From assembly GCA_964058805.1 (NCBI GenBank), contig CAXKVV010000051.1:1-64000 (forward strand): a DNA stretch of 64,000 bases. The letters are read 5' to 3'. The stretch's first letter is position 1; every line of letters begins with the position of its first letter. The notes under the pieces are model-generated. The model was given only the letters and a program-made list of their open reading frames with translations. It searched no databases and was not told the origin of the DNA. Shown here one piece after another: positions 26,316 to 35,534 of this stretch. The stretch comes from Schoenoplectus triqueter. Lineage: Eukaryota; Streptophyta; Magnoliopsida; Poales; Cyperaceae. A program made the position numbers and the translations under genes.

Positions 26316-26326
26316 TGCCACCTCTA
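26316..26326 (-). repeat. Terminal inverted repeat, right, of hAT-like element
   Basis: TGCCACCTCTA is the exact reverse complement of the left end. It is followed directly by the second GTACCGAG target copy. Confidence 0.9.
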
Positions 26327-26334
26327 GTACCGAG
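26327..26334. repeat. 8-bp target-site duplication, right
   Basis: GTACCGAG is the second copy of the hAT-like element's target sequence. The interrupted monomer resumes after it. Confidence 0.9.
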
Positions 26335-29300
26335 GGCGTCGGGTCCCGTTTTTATGTTTTACGCGCCCAGACTCGTTTTCGGCGGTACCGAGGGCGTCGG
26401 GTCCCGTTTTCATGTTTTGCGCTCCCGGACTCGTTTTCGGCGGTACCGAGGGCGTCGGGACCCGTTTTCAAGTTTTGCGCGCCCGGACTCGTTTTCGGCG
26501 GTAGCGAGGGCCTCGGGTCCCATTTTCATGTTTTGCGCGCCCGAACTCGGTTTCGGCGGTACCGAGGGCGTCGGGTATCTTTTTCATGTTTTGCGCGTCG
26601 GGACTCATTTTCGGCGGTACCGAGGGCGTCGGGTCCCGTTTTCATGTTTTGCGCGCCCGAACTCATTTTCGGCGGTACCGAGGGCGTCGGGTCCCGTTTT
26701 CATGTTTTGCGTGCCCGGACTCGTTTTTGACGGTACCGAGGGCCTTGGGTCCCGTTTTCAAGATTTGCGCGCGCGGACTCATTTTCGGCGGTACCGAGGG
26801 CGTCGGGTCCAGTTTTTATGTTTTACGCGCCCAGACTCGTTTTCGACGGTACCGAGGGCGTCGGGTCCCGTTTTCATGTTTTGCGCTCCCGGACTCGTTT
26901 TCGGCTGTACCGAGGGCGTCAGGACCCGTTTTCAAGTTTTGCGCGCCCGGACTCGTTTTCGGCGGTAGCGAGGGCCTCGGGTCCCGTTTTCATGTTTTGC
27001 GCGCCCGGACTCGTTTTCGGCGGTACCGAGGGACTCGGGTATCTTTTTCATGTTTTGCGCGCCCGGACTCGTTTTCGGCGGTACCTAGGGCGTCGGGTAT
27101 CTTTTTCATGTTTTGCGCGCCCGGACTCGTTTTCGGCGGTACCGAGGGCGTCGGGTCCCGTTTTCATGTTTTGCGCGCCCGAACTCATTTTCGGCGGTAC
27201 CGAGGACGTCGGGTCCCGTTTTCAAGATTTGCGCGCTCGGACTCATTTTCGACGGTACCGAGGACGTCGGGTCCCGTTTTTATGTTTTGCGCACTCGGAC
27301 TCATTTTCGACGGTACCGAGGGCGTCGGGTCCCGTTTTCATGTTTTGCGCGCCCGGATTCGTTTTCGGCGGTAATGGGGGCGTCGGGTCCCGTTTTCAAG
27401 ATTTGCGCGCTCGGACTCATTTTCGGCGGTACCGAGGGCCTCGGGTGCCGTTTTCATGTCTTGCCCGCCCCGACTCATTTTCGGCGGTACCGAGGGCGTC
27501 CGATCCCTTTTTCTTGTTTTGCGCGCCCGGACTCGTTTTCGGCGGTACCGAGGGCGTATTGTCCCATTTTCATGTTTTGCGCTCCCGGACACGTTTTCGG
27601 CGGTACCGAGGGACTCGTGTCCCGTTTACAAGATTTGCGCGCCCGGACTCGTTTTCTGCGGTACCGAGGGCGTCGGGTCCCGTTTTCAAAATTTGCGCGC
27701 CCGGACTCGTTTTCGGCGGTACCGAGGGCCTCGGGTCCCGTTTTCAAGTGTTGCCCGCTCCGACTCGTTTTCGGCGGTACCGAGGGCGTCCGATCCCTTT
27801 TTCTTGTTTTGCGCGCCCGGACTCATTTTCGGCGGTACCGAGGGCGTATTGTCCCATTTTCATGTGTTGCGCTCCAGGACACGTTTTCGGCGGTACCGAG
27901 GGACTCGTGTCCCGTTATCAAGATTTGCGCGCCCGGATCGTTTTCAGCGATACCGAGGGCGTCGTGTCCCGTTTTCAAGATTTGCGCGCCCGGACTCGTT
28001 TTCGACGGTACCGAGGGCCTCGGGTCCGTTTTCAAGATTTGCGCGCTCGAACTCCTTTTCGGCGGTACCGAGGGCGTCGGGTCCCGTTTTTATGTTTTAC
28101 GCGCCCAGACTCGTTTTCGGCGGTACCGAGGGCGTCGGGTCCCGTTTTCATGTTTTGCGCTCCCGGACTCGTTTTCGGCGGTACCGAGGGCGTCGGGACC
28201 TGTTTTCAAGTTTTGCGCGCCCGGACTCGTTTTCGGCGGTAGCGAGGGCCTCGGGTCCCGTTTTCATGTTTTGCGCGCCCGAACTCGTTTTCGGCGGTAC
28301 CTAGGGCATCGGGTATCTTTTTCATGTTTTGCGCGCCGGGACTCGTTTTCGGCGGTACCGAGGGCGTCGCGTCCCGTTTTCATGTTTTGCGCGCCCGAAC
28401 TCATTTTCGGCGGTACCGAGGGCGTCGGGTCCCGTTTTCATGTTTTGCGTGCCCGGACTCGTTTTCGACGGTACCGAGGGCGTCGGGACCTGTTTTCAAG
28501 TTTTGCGCGACCGGACTCGTTTTCGACGGTACCGAGGGCCTCTGGTCCCGTTTTCAAGATTTGCGCGCGCGGACTCATTTTCGGCGGTACCGAGGGCGTC
28601 GGGTCTAGTTTTTATGTTTTACGCGCCCAGACTCGTTTTCGACGGTACCGAGGGCGTCGGGTCCCGTTTTCATGTTTTGCGCGCCCGGACTCGTTTTCGG
28701 CGGTGCCGAGGGACTCGGGTATCTTTTTCATGTTTTGCGCGCCCGGACTCGTTTTCGGCGGTACCTAGGGCGTCGGGTATCTTTTTCATGTTTTGCGCGC
28801 CCGGACTCGTTTTCGGCGGTACCGAGGACGTCGGGTCCCGTTTTCATGTTTTTCGCGCCCGGACACCTTTTCGGCGGTACGGAGGGCGTCGGGTGCCGTT
28901 TTCATGTTTTGCGCGCCCGAACTCGTTTTCGGCGGTACCGTGGGCGTCGGGTCCCGTTTTTATGTTTTGCGAGCCCGGACTCGTTTTCGGCGGTACCGAG
29001 GGCGTCGGGTTCCGTTTTCTTGTTTTGCGCGCCCGGATTCGTTATAGGCGGTACCGGGGGTGTCGGGTCCCGTTTTCATGATTTGCGCGCCCGAACACGT
29101 TTTCGGCGGTACCGAGGGAGTCGGGTACCGTTTTCATGTTTTGCGCGCCCGGACTCATTTTCGGCGGTACCGAGGGCGTCGGGTCCCGTTTTCATATTTT
29201 GCGTGCCCTGACTCGTTTTCGGCGGTACCGAGGGCGTCGGGTATCTTTTTCATGTTTTGCGCGCCCGGACTCATTTTCGGCGATACCGAGGGCGTCCGAT

Positions 29301-29813
29301 CGCTTTTTCTTGTTTTGCGCGCTCGAACTCCTTTTCGGCGGTACCGAGGGCGTCGGGTCCTGTTTTTATGTTTTACACGCCCAGACTCGTTTTCGGCGGT
29401 ACCGAGGGCGTCAGGTCCCGTTTTCATGTTTTGCGCTCCCGGACTCGTTTTCGGCGGTACCGAGGGCCTCGGGTCCCGTTTTCAAGATTTGCGCGCCCGG
29501 AATCGTTTTCGGCGGTACCGTGGGCCTCGGGTCCCGTTTTCAAGATTTGCGCGCTCGAACTCCTTTTCGGCGGTACCGAGAGCGTCGGGTCCCGTTTTTA
29601 TGTTTTACGCGCCCAGACTCGTTTTCGGCGGTACCGAGGGCGTCGGGTCCCGTTTTCATGTCTTGCGCTCCCGGACTCGTTTTCGGCGGTACCGAGGGCA
29701 TCGGGACCCGTTTTCAAGTTTTGCGCGCCCGGACTCGTTTTCGGCGGTAGCGATGGCCTCGGGTCCCGTTTTCATGTTTTGCGCGCCCGAACTCGTTTTT
29801 GGCGGTACCGAGG
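26335..29813. repeat. Satellite mosaic between the two transposons
   Basis: These are 58-bp monomers without a clear long period. The stretch around 27,200-28,100 resembles 24,050-25,100 and carries two copies of the 3-monomer cassette (GTATTGTCC near 27,556 and 27,846). The region near 28,065 is the empty-site counterpart of the hAT-like insertion. No gene is supported. Confidence 0.85.
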
Positions 29814-29818
29814 GCGTC
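29814..29818. repeat. 5-bp target-site duplication, left
   Basis: GCGTC precedes the left LTR and is repeated at 35,535-35,539 after the right LTR. It corresponds to satellite monomer positions 26-30. A five-base duplication is usual for Ty3/Gypsy integrases. Confidence 0.95.
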
Positions 29819-30481
29819 TGATAGCGTTCGAGCTATGAATCGTCCAAGGACACGCACACGTTCAACTATAAAATCACAACTGGAGGATACTCTCAACTCA
29901 CAGCAGGATAAAAGAGGAGATAAACTCAACTCAAGATAAACTTTTTCATAATAATTCAACAAGTGAGTTTACATTCAGAAATTAGGCTTTATATAGCCAT
30001 ACAACTCAACTCTAGAAACTTCCTACTAATTAATAACTCCTTAACTATTTTTGCAAATATCAAAACACAATAAAAACAACATTAACTACTACTGCTAATT
30101 CCCAAATATAATTAAAACATAGAAAGACTCAAAAGACAAGTTCCAAGAAACAAAATGCTGGCTGGCTCCTCAGTAACCACGCTCACTTGACACGAGGTTT
30201 TGACCAAGAAGACTCTGGAATCTGGAGAAACTCAAAACATAAAAAAGATAGTCCATTTCATTATCTGATCACAGAAATTTAAATCACCCAAATCCGAGCC
30301 TTTATGAGAGAGTTATGCCCAAAATACTGGCCCAGTACGAATCTGTCCAGAGAGCTGCTGTTTTGTAAATTAATTGTAAATATGACTTGGGCCTGGTTCT
30401 TCAAGCTGAGAACTGGTCCATAACTTGCTTCCTTGATCATGATTGTTTATATGTAAACCTGCCATGACTTGATCGCCATCA
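29819..30481 (-). repeat. 3' LTR (left copy)
   Basis: This is a 663-bp direct repeat of 34,872-35,534, with TG...CA ends. Read on the minus strand it starts TGATGGCGATC and ends GCTATCA. Its first 112 bp also encode the last 36 residues and stop codon of gag-pol. The only base I found that differs from the 5' LTR is at 30,364, just after the stop codon. A TATATAAA box on the minus strand is at 29,988-29,995. Confidence 0.96.
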
Positions 30482-33400
30482 TTCTCCCCCGGTTGAAAAG
30501 AACTCGCCCACGAGTTCGGCTCATTTTCGCCATGGTATGGAGAAAGATCCTTCACATTGAATGTGGATGAAACACCATAATCTCCGGGAAGCTCCACCTT
30601 GTAAGCATTGTCACCTATGCGCTGCAAGATTTTAAACGGTCCATCACCACGGTGCTTGAGCTTTACATTGCGCCCAGGTGGAAATCTCTCCTTGCTCAAA
30701 TGCACCCACACAAGATCACCTTCTTTGAAAATCACAGCCCTTCGGTGCTTGTTAGCTTGTCTTTCATACTTCTGATTTTGCTTCTCAATCCTCTTGCTGA
30801 CTTGTTCATGCAAGCCCTTGATTGCTTTAGCACGCTCATCTGCATCTCCACTATAGCTATGGCTGATTGGCAATGACACAAGATCAAGAGGAGTCTTCGG
30901 ATTGCATCCATACACCACTTCAAAAGGGCTTTTACCTGTCGTCTTGCTGCTGGACCTGTTGTAAGCGAATTCAGCTTGAGGTAGAACAAGGTCCCATTGG
31001 CGTATGTTATCACCCACCAAGCTTCTCAACAGATTGCCCAAACTCCGATTCACAATTTCAGTTTGGCCATCGGTTTGAGGATGATAGGCTGAACTAAACT
31101 GCAGCTTTGTACCCATCTTACGCCAAAGTGTTCTCCAAAAATGCCCAACAAACTTCGGGTCTCTGTCAGATGTTATGGTATTTGGAATGCCATGCAACTT
31201 CACTATCTCCTTGAAATAAAGATCAGCTATGTTAGTGGCATCCATCGTTTTTGCACAAGGAACAAAGTGTGCCATTTTAGAGAACCGATCAACCACCACC
31301 ATGATTGAATCTTTGCTGCGTTGAGTTCGGGGCAGTCCCATCACAAAGTCCATGCTCACATCTTCCCACGGTGCATTAGGAACAGGAAGGGGAGTGTAAA
31401 GTCCAGAATTTTGAGACTTTGTTTTTGCTAGATGGCAAGTTCTACATCTCAAAATGTAATGGTTCACATCCTTCATCATTTTAGGCCAATAGAAACGGTC
31501 TTGGAGTAATGCACTAGTTTTATCTCGTCCAAAATGACCACTTAACCCACCATCATGAACCTCTTTAATGATCTGCCACCTCAAAGAACAATTCGGTACG
31601 CACAAACGGTTGCCATAGAAAATATATCCATCATTCACCATAAATTCTTTATATGGACCTTTTGCACATTCAGCTTTTATCGTGCCAAAGAACTCATCAT
31701 CAGAATACAACTCCTTGATCACTTCAAACCCAAGAACATTTACCTTCATTGTGGACAGCAAAGAATGCCTCCTACTTAAAGCATCTGCCACCTGATTTGA
31801 AGCACCACTTTTATGCTTGATGTGGAATGTGTAGCCTTGTAAAAATTCCACCCACCTTGCATGTCTCGGTTTGAGCTTGTGCTGCCCATTTATGAACTTC
31901 AGCGCCTCATGGTCGGAGTAGAGAATGAACTCCTTGGAAATGAGGTAGTGTCTCCAATGCCCAAGAGCTCGTACAATTGCATAGAACTCTTTGTCATATG
32001 TAGTGTAGTTCTTACGTGAATCTGAAAGCTTTTCACTAAAGAAGGCAATAGGTCGACCCTCTTGATTGAGAACCGCACCAATGCCTACACCAGATGCATC
32101 ACATTCAAGCTCAAAAATATTCTCAAAGTTGGGCAAAGCAAGAATTGGGGCTGCTGTCATCTTCTCCTTGATGAGCTGAAAGTTCTTTTCAGCTTCCTTC
32201 GTCCATTTGAATACTCCTCCTTTCAAGCACTCGGTGATTGGAGAGACAAGAGTGCTGAAATCTCGAATGAACCGGCGATAGAATGAGGCCAGTCCATGAA
32301 AACTTCTCACATCATGAATGTTGGCTGGTGTTGGCCATGAAACAATTGCATCCACCTTAGAAGGATCAACATGAATACCTTCAGCTGAAACCACATAGCC
32401 TAAAAACACCAAGTTGCTGGTTAGGAACTCGCACTTCTTGAGGTTGATGTAGAGTTTCTGTTCAGCTAGCACTTCAAAGACTTGGTGAAGGTGTTCCAAA
32501 TGCTCTTCTTTACCCGTGCTATACATGAGTATGTCATCAAAATAGACCACCACAAATCTGCCAATAAAAGACTTAAACACCAAATTCATTAGTCTCATAA
32601 AAGTACTAGGAGCATTAGAGAGTCCGAATGGCATCACCAACCACTCAAACAATCCATCACGGGTCTTAAATGCTGTCTTCCATTCATCACCAGGCCTCAT
32701 ACGAATCTGATGGTACCCACTTCTAAGATCAATCTTTGAAAACACACTAGCACCATGGAGCTGATCTAGCATGTCATCTAGACGAGGAATAGGGAAGCGA
32801 TACTTGATAGTAATCTTGTTGACCGCTCTACTATCCACACACATGCGAAAAGAACCATCTTTCTTTGGCACAAACAAGGCTGGAACTGCACAAGGACTCA
32901 TGCTTTCACGCACCAAACCCTTTCTCATCAACTCATCTACTTGCCGCTGCAACTCGGCATTTTCTGTTGGGTTCATTCGGTATGCTGCTTTGTTTGGCAA
33001 AATTGCACCAGGAACAAAATCTATGCAGTGTTGCACACTCCTCATTGGAGGTAAACCTGCTGGAATTTCATCTGGAACAAGGTTCTGAAATTGTTCAAGT
33101 AAAGGTACCACTGGTCCGGGTATTAGAGGACTTCTGTCACCCTTAACTTCTTTCACCACCAATGCAAAGGCTATTTGGGATTCTTCAAAAATTTCAGTAA
33201 ATTCAGATTTTGAGAGAATGAAATTGCTATCCTTGAGGGCTGGTTTAGATTTCATTTCCATTCTAGAAGGACCCAAAGTAATCTTAGCACCATTCAGCTC
33301 AAAAGAATAAGAGTTTTTAAAACCATCATGGTGTACCTTTCTATCAAACTGCCAAGGTCTCCCCAAAAGTAAATGACAAGCATCCATAGGAACTACATCA

Positions 33401-34845
33401 CACCATACCTCATCTCGGTATTTCTCACCAATAGAAAAATTAACCAAACAACGCTGGTCAACTTGCACACATTTACCCTTTTCCAACCAAGAGAGTTTGT
33501 ACGGTTTTGGGTGCTTTTCAGTTTTAAGCGGCAACTTTTGTACCATAATTTTAGAAACAACATTCTCACAACTCCCACTATCAATGATAACATCGCATAC
33601 CTTCCCATGAGAGGTGCATCGTGTATGGAAGATATTGTTACGGAGCCACACATCATCTTGAACGGGACTGGAATTCAGCACACGCCTAATCACCAACATC
33701 TCACCCGTATCTCCATAAATGACATCCTCCTCATCTGCTGCCTCATCAAACACGGGTGGAGAATCAAAATCTGTTTGCTCCTCTTCTAGGGGTTCTTCAA
33801 TAATGGTAAATACCCGCTGGTTTGGGCACTCGGACATGATGTGACCGTACCCTTTGCACCGATAGCATTGAACAGCTTTAGGGGCTGGTTTAGAGGGTCC
33901 TGCGGTTGCGGTTTTTGCTGAAAATTTGGCCACTGCACTTGATGTTGGTTTGGCTGATTGCGTACTGCTCCCATGGCTTGTTGGATGGCCTCGATTGAGA
34001 ACTCGGCTACCACCAAAGCTCGCTGTTTTTCTGACTTCTTTCTCCTTGAGTTGCTTCTCAACTTTTGTGGCAAGTTTAAACACATCATGATAAGAGATAA
34101 AGGGCTGTAAAGTTACCACATCATGAATCTCCTTGCGAAGGCCACGAAGATATCGTGCAATGGTTTGTTCTTCGGGCTCAACAACGCCACATTTCAACAT
34201 GAGGTGATCAAGTTCTTCAGTGTAATCTGCCACAGTTTTTTCACCTTGAACAAAGCCATGAAGTTGAAAAAAGGCCTCTTGCAAGTACCCTTCCGGCAGA
34301 AACTTCTTTCGTAACTCTTTCACCATCTTTTCCCATGTTCTGATTTTTTGCTTACCCTCACGGGCTCGCTTCATCTTCAACTGCTCCCACCAAATAGACG
34401 CATGCTTCTTTAATTTGATGGCAACAATCTTCACCTTCTCTTCCTCAGGGACATCTTGGTATTCAAAGACACGTTCAACCGTATTGAGCCAATCTATGAA
34501 CTCATCGGGTTGTATGCGCCCTTCGTACACAGGAATATCCGCTTTTAGATCAAAAGCCCGTCGAAATTGCTGGTTCCTTCGGGTGTGATTTTGATGGAGA
34601 GCCTCTTCATCACTGGACACCAAGGTGTGGTTGTCGTGGAAGGGGTTGAACTCGGCATCATCGTCACCATAAGTTTCGCCATCTGAGCCACGATAGGAAT
34701 CATCGCGGTTGTTCCCAGCGGCCTCCACGCGCGCTAGACGCTCTTGGAGTTGTTGCACATGCTGCCTCAACTCGTTCAACTCAATATCTCGATCGGCTTG
34801 CTGGTTGCCTTCAGGAGGATTGACACGAGCACTACGTCGCACCAT
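30370..34845 (-). CDS. gag-pol: Gag-Pol polyprotein, Ty3/Gypsy type
   Basis: This is a single 1,491-residue frame with no frameshift or stop. Domains in order are: Gag capsid-like about 101-270; CCHC zinc knuckle C327-C330-H335-C340; aspartic protease with D422-S-G; reverse transcriptase about 640-820 with D706 and the YFDD box at 768-771; RNase H about 908-1,026 with D916, E953 and D978; integrase with zinc finger H1097-H1104-C1134-C1137 and catalytic D1166, D1227, E1263 (35 residues between the last two); and a GPF-type C-terminal domain near 1,402. All catalytic residues I looked for are present. The ATG is 26 bases after the 5' LTR and next to the PBS. Gag and Pol share one frame, as in many plant chromoviruses, so maturation would rely on the protease. 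Residues 1,456-1,491 are encoded by the 3' LTR. No chromodomain follows. Confidence 0.96.
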   Translation of the reverse strand: MVRRSARVNPPEGNQQADRDIELNELRQHVQQLQERLARVEAAGNNRDDSYRGSDGETYGDDDAEFNPFHDNHTLVSSDEEALHQNHTRRNQQFRRAFDLKADIPVYEGRIQPDEFIDWLNTVERVFEYQDVPEEEKVKIVAIKLKKHASIWWEQLKMKRAREGKQKIRTWEKMVKELRKKFLPEGYLQEAFFQLHGFVQGEKTVADYTEELDHLMLKCGVVEPEEQTIARYLRGLRKEIHDVVTLQPFISYHDVFKLATKVEKQLKEKEVRKTASFGGSRVLNRGHPTSHGSSTQSAKPTSSAVAKFSAKTATAGPSKPAPKAVQCYRCKGYGHIMSECPNQRVFTIIEEPLEEEQTDFDSPPVFDEAADEEDVIYGDTGEMLVIRRVLNSSPVQDDVWLRNNIFHTRCTSHGKVCDVIIDSGSCENVVSKIMVQKLPLKTEKHPKPYKLSWLEKGKCVQVDQRCLVNFSIGEKYRDEVWCDVVPMDACHLLLGRPWQFDRKVHHDGFKNSYSFELNGAKITLGPSRMEMKSKPALKDSNFILSKSEFTEIFEESQIAFALVVKEVKGDRSPLIPGPVVPLLEQFQNLVPDEIPAGLPPMRSVQHCIDFVPGAILPNKAAYRMNPTENAELQRQVDELMRKGLVRESMSPCAVPALFVPKKDGSFRMCVDSRAVNKITIKYRFPIPRLDDMLDQLHGASVFSKIDLRSGYHQIRMRPGDEWKTAFKTRDGLFEWLVMPFGLSNAPSTFMRLMNLVFKSFIGRFVVVYFDDILMYSTGKEEHLEHLHQVFEVLAEQKLYINLKKCEFLTSNLVFLGYVVSAEGIHVDPSKVDAIVSWPTPANIHDVRSFHGLASFYRRFIRDFSTLVSPITECLKGGVFKWTKEAEKNFQLIKEKMTAAPILALPNFENIFELECDASGVGIGAVLNQEGRPIAFFSEKLSDSRKNYTTYDKEFYAIVRALGHWRHYLISKEFILYSDHEALKFINGQHKLKPRHARWVEFLQGYTFHIKHKSGASNQVADALSRRHSLLSTMKVNVLGFEVIKELYSDDEFFGTIKAECAKGPYKEFMVNDGYIFYGNRLCVPNCSLRWQIIKEVHDGGLSGHFGRDKTSALLQDRFYWPKMMKDVNHYILRCRTCHLAKTKSQNSGLYTPLPVPNAPWEDVSMDFVMGLPRTQRSKDSIMVVVDRFSKMAHFVPCAKTMDATNIADLYFKEIVKLHGIPNTITSDRDPKFVGHFWRTLWRKMGTKLQFSSAYHPQTDGQTEIVNRSLGNLLRSLVGDNIRQWDLVLPQAEFAYNRSSSKTTGKSPFEVVYGCNPKTPLDLVSLPISHSYSGDADERAKAIKGLHEQVSKRIEKQNQKYERQANKHRRAVIFKEGDLVWVHLSKERFPPGRNVKLKHRGDGPFKILQRIGDNAYKVELPGDYGVSSTFNVKDLSPYHGENEPNSWASSFQPGENDGDQVMAGLHINNHDQGSKLWTSSQLEEPGPSHIYN
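30482..30490 (-). promoter_or_regulatory. Polypurine tract (plus-strand primer)
   Basis: GGGGGAGAA on the minus strand abuts the 3' LTR start (TGATGG). It lies inside the gag-pol frame, in codons for G1453, E1454 and the first two bases of N1455, so it is under both coding and priming constraint. Confidence 0.88.
30535..30723 (-). other. Integrase C-terminal (GPY/F-type) domain
   Basis: Residues 1,375-1,437 contain a GDLVWVHL strand, then LKHRGDGPF and a YKVELP segment, ending near DLSPY. This matches the GPY/F module found before the tail in chromoviruses. The tail after it (1,438-1,491) is short, acidic then mixed, and has no chromodomain aromatic cage that I can recognise. Confidence 0.75.
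30856..31578 (-). other. Integrase zinc-binding and catalytic core
   Basis: Residues 1,090-1,330 hold an HHCC finger (H1097, H1104, C1134, C1137) and a D,D-35-E core (D1166, D1227, E1263). The spacing of 60 and 35 residues fits retroviral-type integrases. The 5-bp target duplication around the element is the product expected of such an enzyme. Confidence 0.94.
31768..32124 (-). other. RNase H domain
   Basis: Residues 908-1,026 begin with ELECDASG (D916), carry E953 in TYDKEF, D978 in YSDHEAL and a final ADALSRR. This is the standard Ty3/Gypsy RNase H that removes RNA from the RNA-DNA hybrid and leaves the polypurine primer. Confidence 0.94.
32386..32928 (-). other. Reverse transcriptase domain
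   Basis: Residues 640-820 contain the conserved FSKIDLRSGYHQI segment (catalytic D706), the MPFGLSNAP segment, and YFDD at 768-771, where D770 and D771 are catalytic. The downstream FLGYVVS segment matches the end of the gypsy RT fold. Confidence 0.95.
33346..33633 (-). other. Aspartic protease domain
   Basis: Residues 405-500 carry the catalytic D-S-G at 422-424 after a hydrophobic strand, and a later LLLGRPW segment typical of gypsy proteases. The domain acts as a dimer to cut the polyprotein. Confidence 0.88.
33826..33867 (-). other. Nucleocapsid CCHC zinc knuckle
   Basis: Residues 327-340 fit CX2CX4HX4C exactly, in a basic, serine/proline-rich context. One knuckle is usual for plant chromoviruses. 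It would bind the element's RNA. Confidence 0.93.
34036..34545 (-). other. Gag capsid-like domain
   Basis: Residues 101-270 of the polyprotein resemble the retrotransposon Gag family: an aromatic-rich WL..VERVFEY segment, an IWWEQLK segment, then a leucine-rich region ending in a lysine/glutamate stretch. It would form the virus-like particle. It is preceded by an acidic, predicted coiled N-terminus (residues 20-45, heptad-like leucines). Confidence 0.85.
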
Positions 34846-34857
34846 CCTTCGCCTGCT

Positions 34858-34869
34858 GCTCTGATACCA
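34858..34869 (-). promoter_or_regulatory. Primer binding site, tRNA-iMet
   Basis: TGGTATCAGAGC on the minus strand starts two bases after the 5' LTR end. It is complementary to the 3' end of plant initiator methionine tRNA, the usual primer of plant Ty3/Gypsy and Ty1/Copia elements. The gag-pol ATG follows after only 12 bases. Confidence 0.93.
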
Positions 34870-34871
34870 AC

Positions 34872-35534
34872 TGATAGCGTTCGAGCTATGAATCGTCCAA
34901 GGACACGCACACGTTCAACTATAAAATCACAACTGGAGGATACTCTCAACTCACAGCAGGATAAAAGAGGAGATAAACTCAACTCAAGATAAACTTTTTC
35001 ATAATAATTCAACAAGTGAGTTTACATTCAGAAATTAGGCTTTATATAGCCATACAACTCAACTCTAGAAACTTCCTACTAATTAATAACTCCTTAACTA
35101 TTTTTGCAAATATCAAAACACAATAAAAACAACATTAACTACTACTGCTAATTCCCAAATATAATTAAAACATAGAAAGACTCAAAAGACAAGTTCCAAG
35201 AAACAAAATGCTGGCTGGCTCCTCAGTAACCACGCTCACTTGACACGAGGTTTTGACCAAGAAGACTCTGGAATCTGGAGAAACTCAAAACATAAAAAAG
35301 ATAGTCCATTTCATTATCTGATCACAGAAATTTAAATCACCCAAATCCGAGCCTTTATGAGAGAGTTATGCCCAAAATACTGGCCCAGTACGAATCTGTC
35401 CAGAGAGCTGCTGTTTCGTAAATTAATTGTAAATATGACTTGGGCCTGGTTCTTCAAGCTGAGAACTGGTCCATAACTTGCTTCCTTGATCATGATTGTT
35501 TATATGTAAACCTGCCATGACTTGATCGCCATCA
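34872..35534 (-). repeat. 5' LTR (right copy)
   Basis: This 663-bp LTR carries the promoter for the leftward element. It is identical to the 3' LTR except at 35,417 (C versus T), as far as I can read by eye. The near identity implies recent insertion. The right end at 35,534 is followed by the GCGTC target copy. Confidence 0.96.
35041..35048 (-). promoter_or_regulatory. Candidate TATA box of the 5' LTR
   Basis: TATATAAA on the minus strand lies about 490 bp into the LTR, leaving about 170 bp for R and U5. Position and sequence suit an RNA polymerase II core promoter. No transcription start can be read from sequence alone. Confidence 0.5.

Larger units (their letters stand above)
25978..26326. 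mobile_element. Non-autonomous hAT-like element (MITE), 349 bp
   Basis: This short insertion has perfect 11-bp terminal inverted repeats, TAGAGGTGGCA at 25,978-25,988 and its complement at 26,316-26,326, flanked by an 8-bp target duplication. An 8-bp duplication with a TAGAGGTGGCA-like end is typical of the hAT superfamily. The interior is mainly CCCGA repeats and holds a direct repeat starting AGAAAGTCAAACTGACC at 26,084 and 26,255 (171 bp apart). No transposase frame fits in it, so it depends on an autonomous relative elsewhere. A paralogous empty site with the same flanking monomers is at about 28,065-28,072, which confirms the boundaries. I saw no second copy in the window. Confidence 0.88.
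1..29818. repeat. 58-bp satellite array, left arm
   Basis: Head-to-tail 58-bp monomers fill this stretch except for one small transposon at 25,978-26,326. Numbering the monomer from GGACTCG, its landmarks are CGTTTTC at 6-12 and again at 37-43, the palindrome CGGTACCG at 15-22, and GCGCGC at 51-56. The consensus is about 64% GC with nine CpG sites. Most monomer-to-monomer change falls between positions 34 and 48: TCCCG, TATCT, TGCCG, TACCG or TTCCG, followed by CATG, CAAG or CTTG. All monomers I read have the same orientation. No promoter, RNA gene or supported protein gene was seen. The sub-structure is given in the entries below. Confidence 0.97.
29819..35534 (-). mobile_element. Complete Ty3/Gypsy LTR retrotransposon (CRM-like chromovirus?)
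   Basis: The element is 5,716 bp and transcribed leftward. It has two 663-bp LTRs beginning TG and ending CA, a 5-bp target duplication, a tRNA-iMet primer binding site, a purine tract, and one uninterrupted gag-pol frame with the order GAG-PR-RT-RNaseH-INT, which defines Ty3/Gypsy. The LTRs differ at one position (30,364 T versus 35,417 C). The internal region is unbroken, so the copy may still be autonomous. No chromodomain is seen after the integrase. The frame runs 36 codons into the 3' LTR, a trait I associate with CRM chromoviruses; the clade call is an inference. It lies within a satellite monomer, and a near-identical empty site exists at 58,043-58,047. Confidence 0.96.

Noticed and set aside
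1..29818. rDNA intergenic-spacer subrepeats
   Set aside because: GC-rich short subrepeats would fit, but no 18S, 5.8S, 25S or 5S sequence occurs in 64 kb and the array is far longer than a spacer.
30370..30534. Chromodomain at the C-terminus of the integrase
   Set aside because: The 54 residues after the GPY/F region lack the aromatic and hydrophobic pattern of a chromodomain and are too few to contain one.
30652..34314. Short frames on the plus strand and in other minus-strand frames within the retrotransposon
   Set aside because: They lie antisense to or out of frame with the intact gag-pol and have no domain content; they are shadows.
35041..35048. TATA-like motifs as promoters within the satellite
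   Set aside because: The monomer itself has no TATA-like sequence. The only good match is within the LTRs and is annotated there.
29819..35534. Solo LTR pair or nested insertion
   Set aside because: Both LTRs belong to one element: matching 5-bp duplications, PBS and PPT in the correct places and one continuous internal frame.
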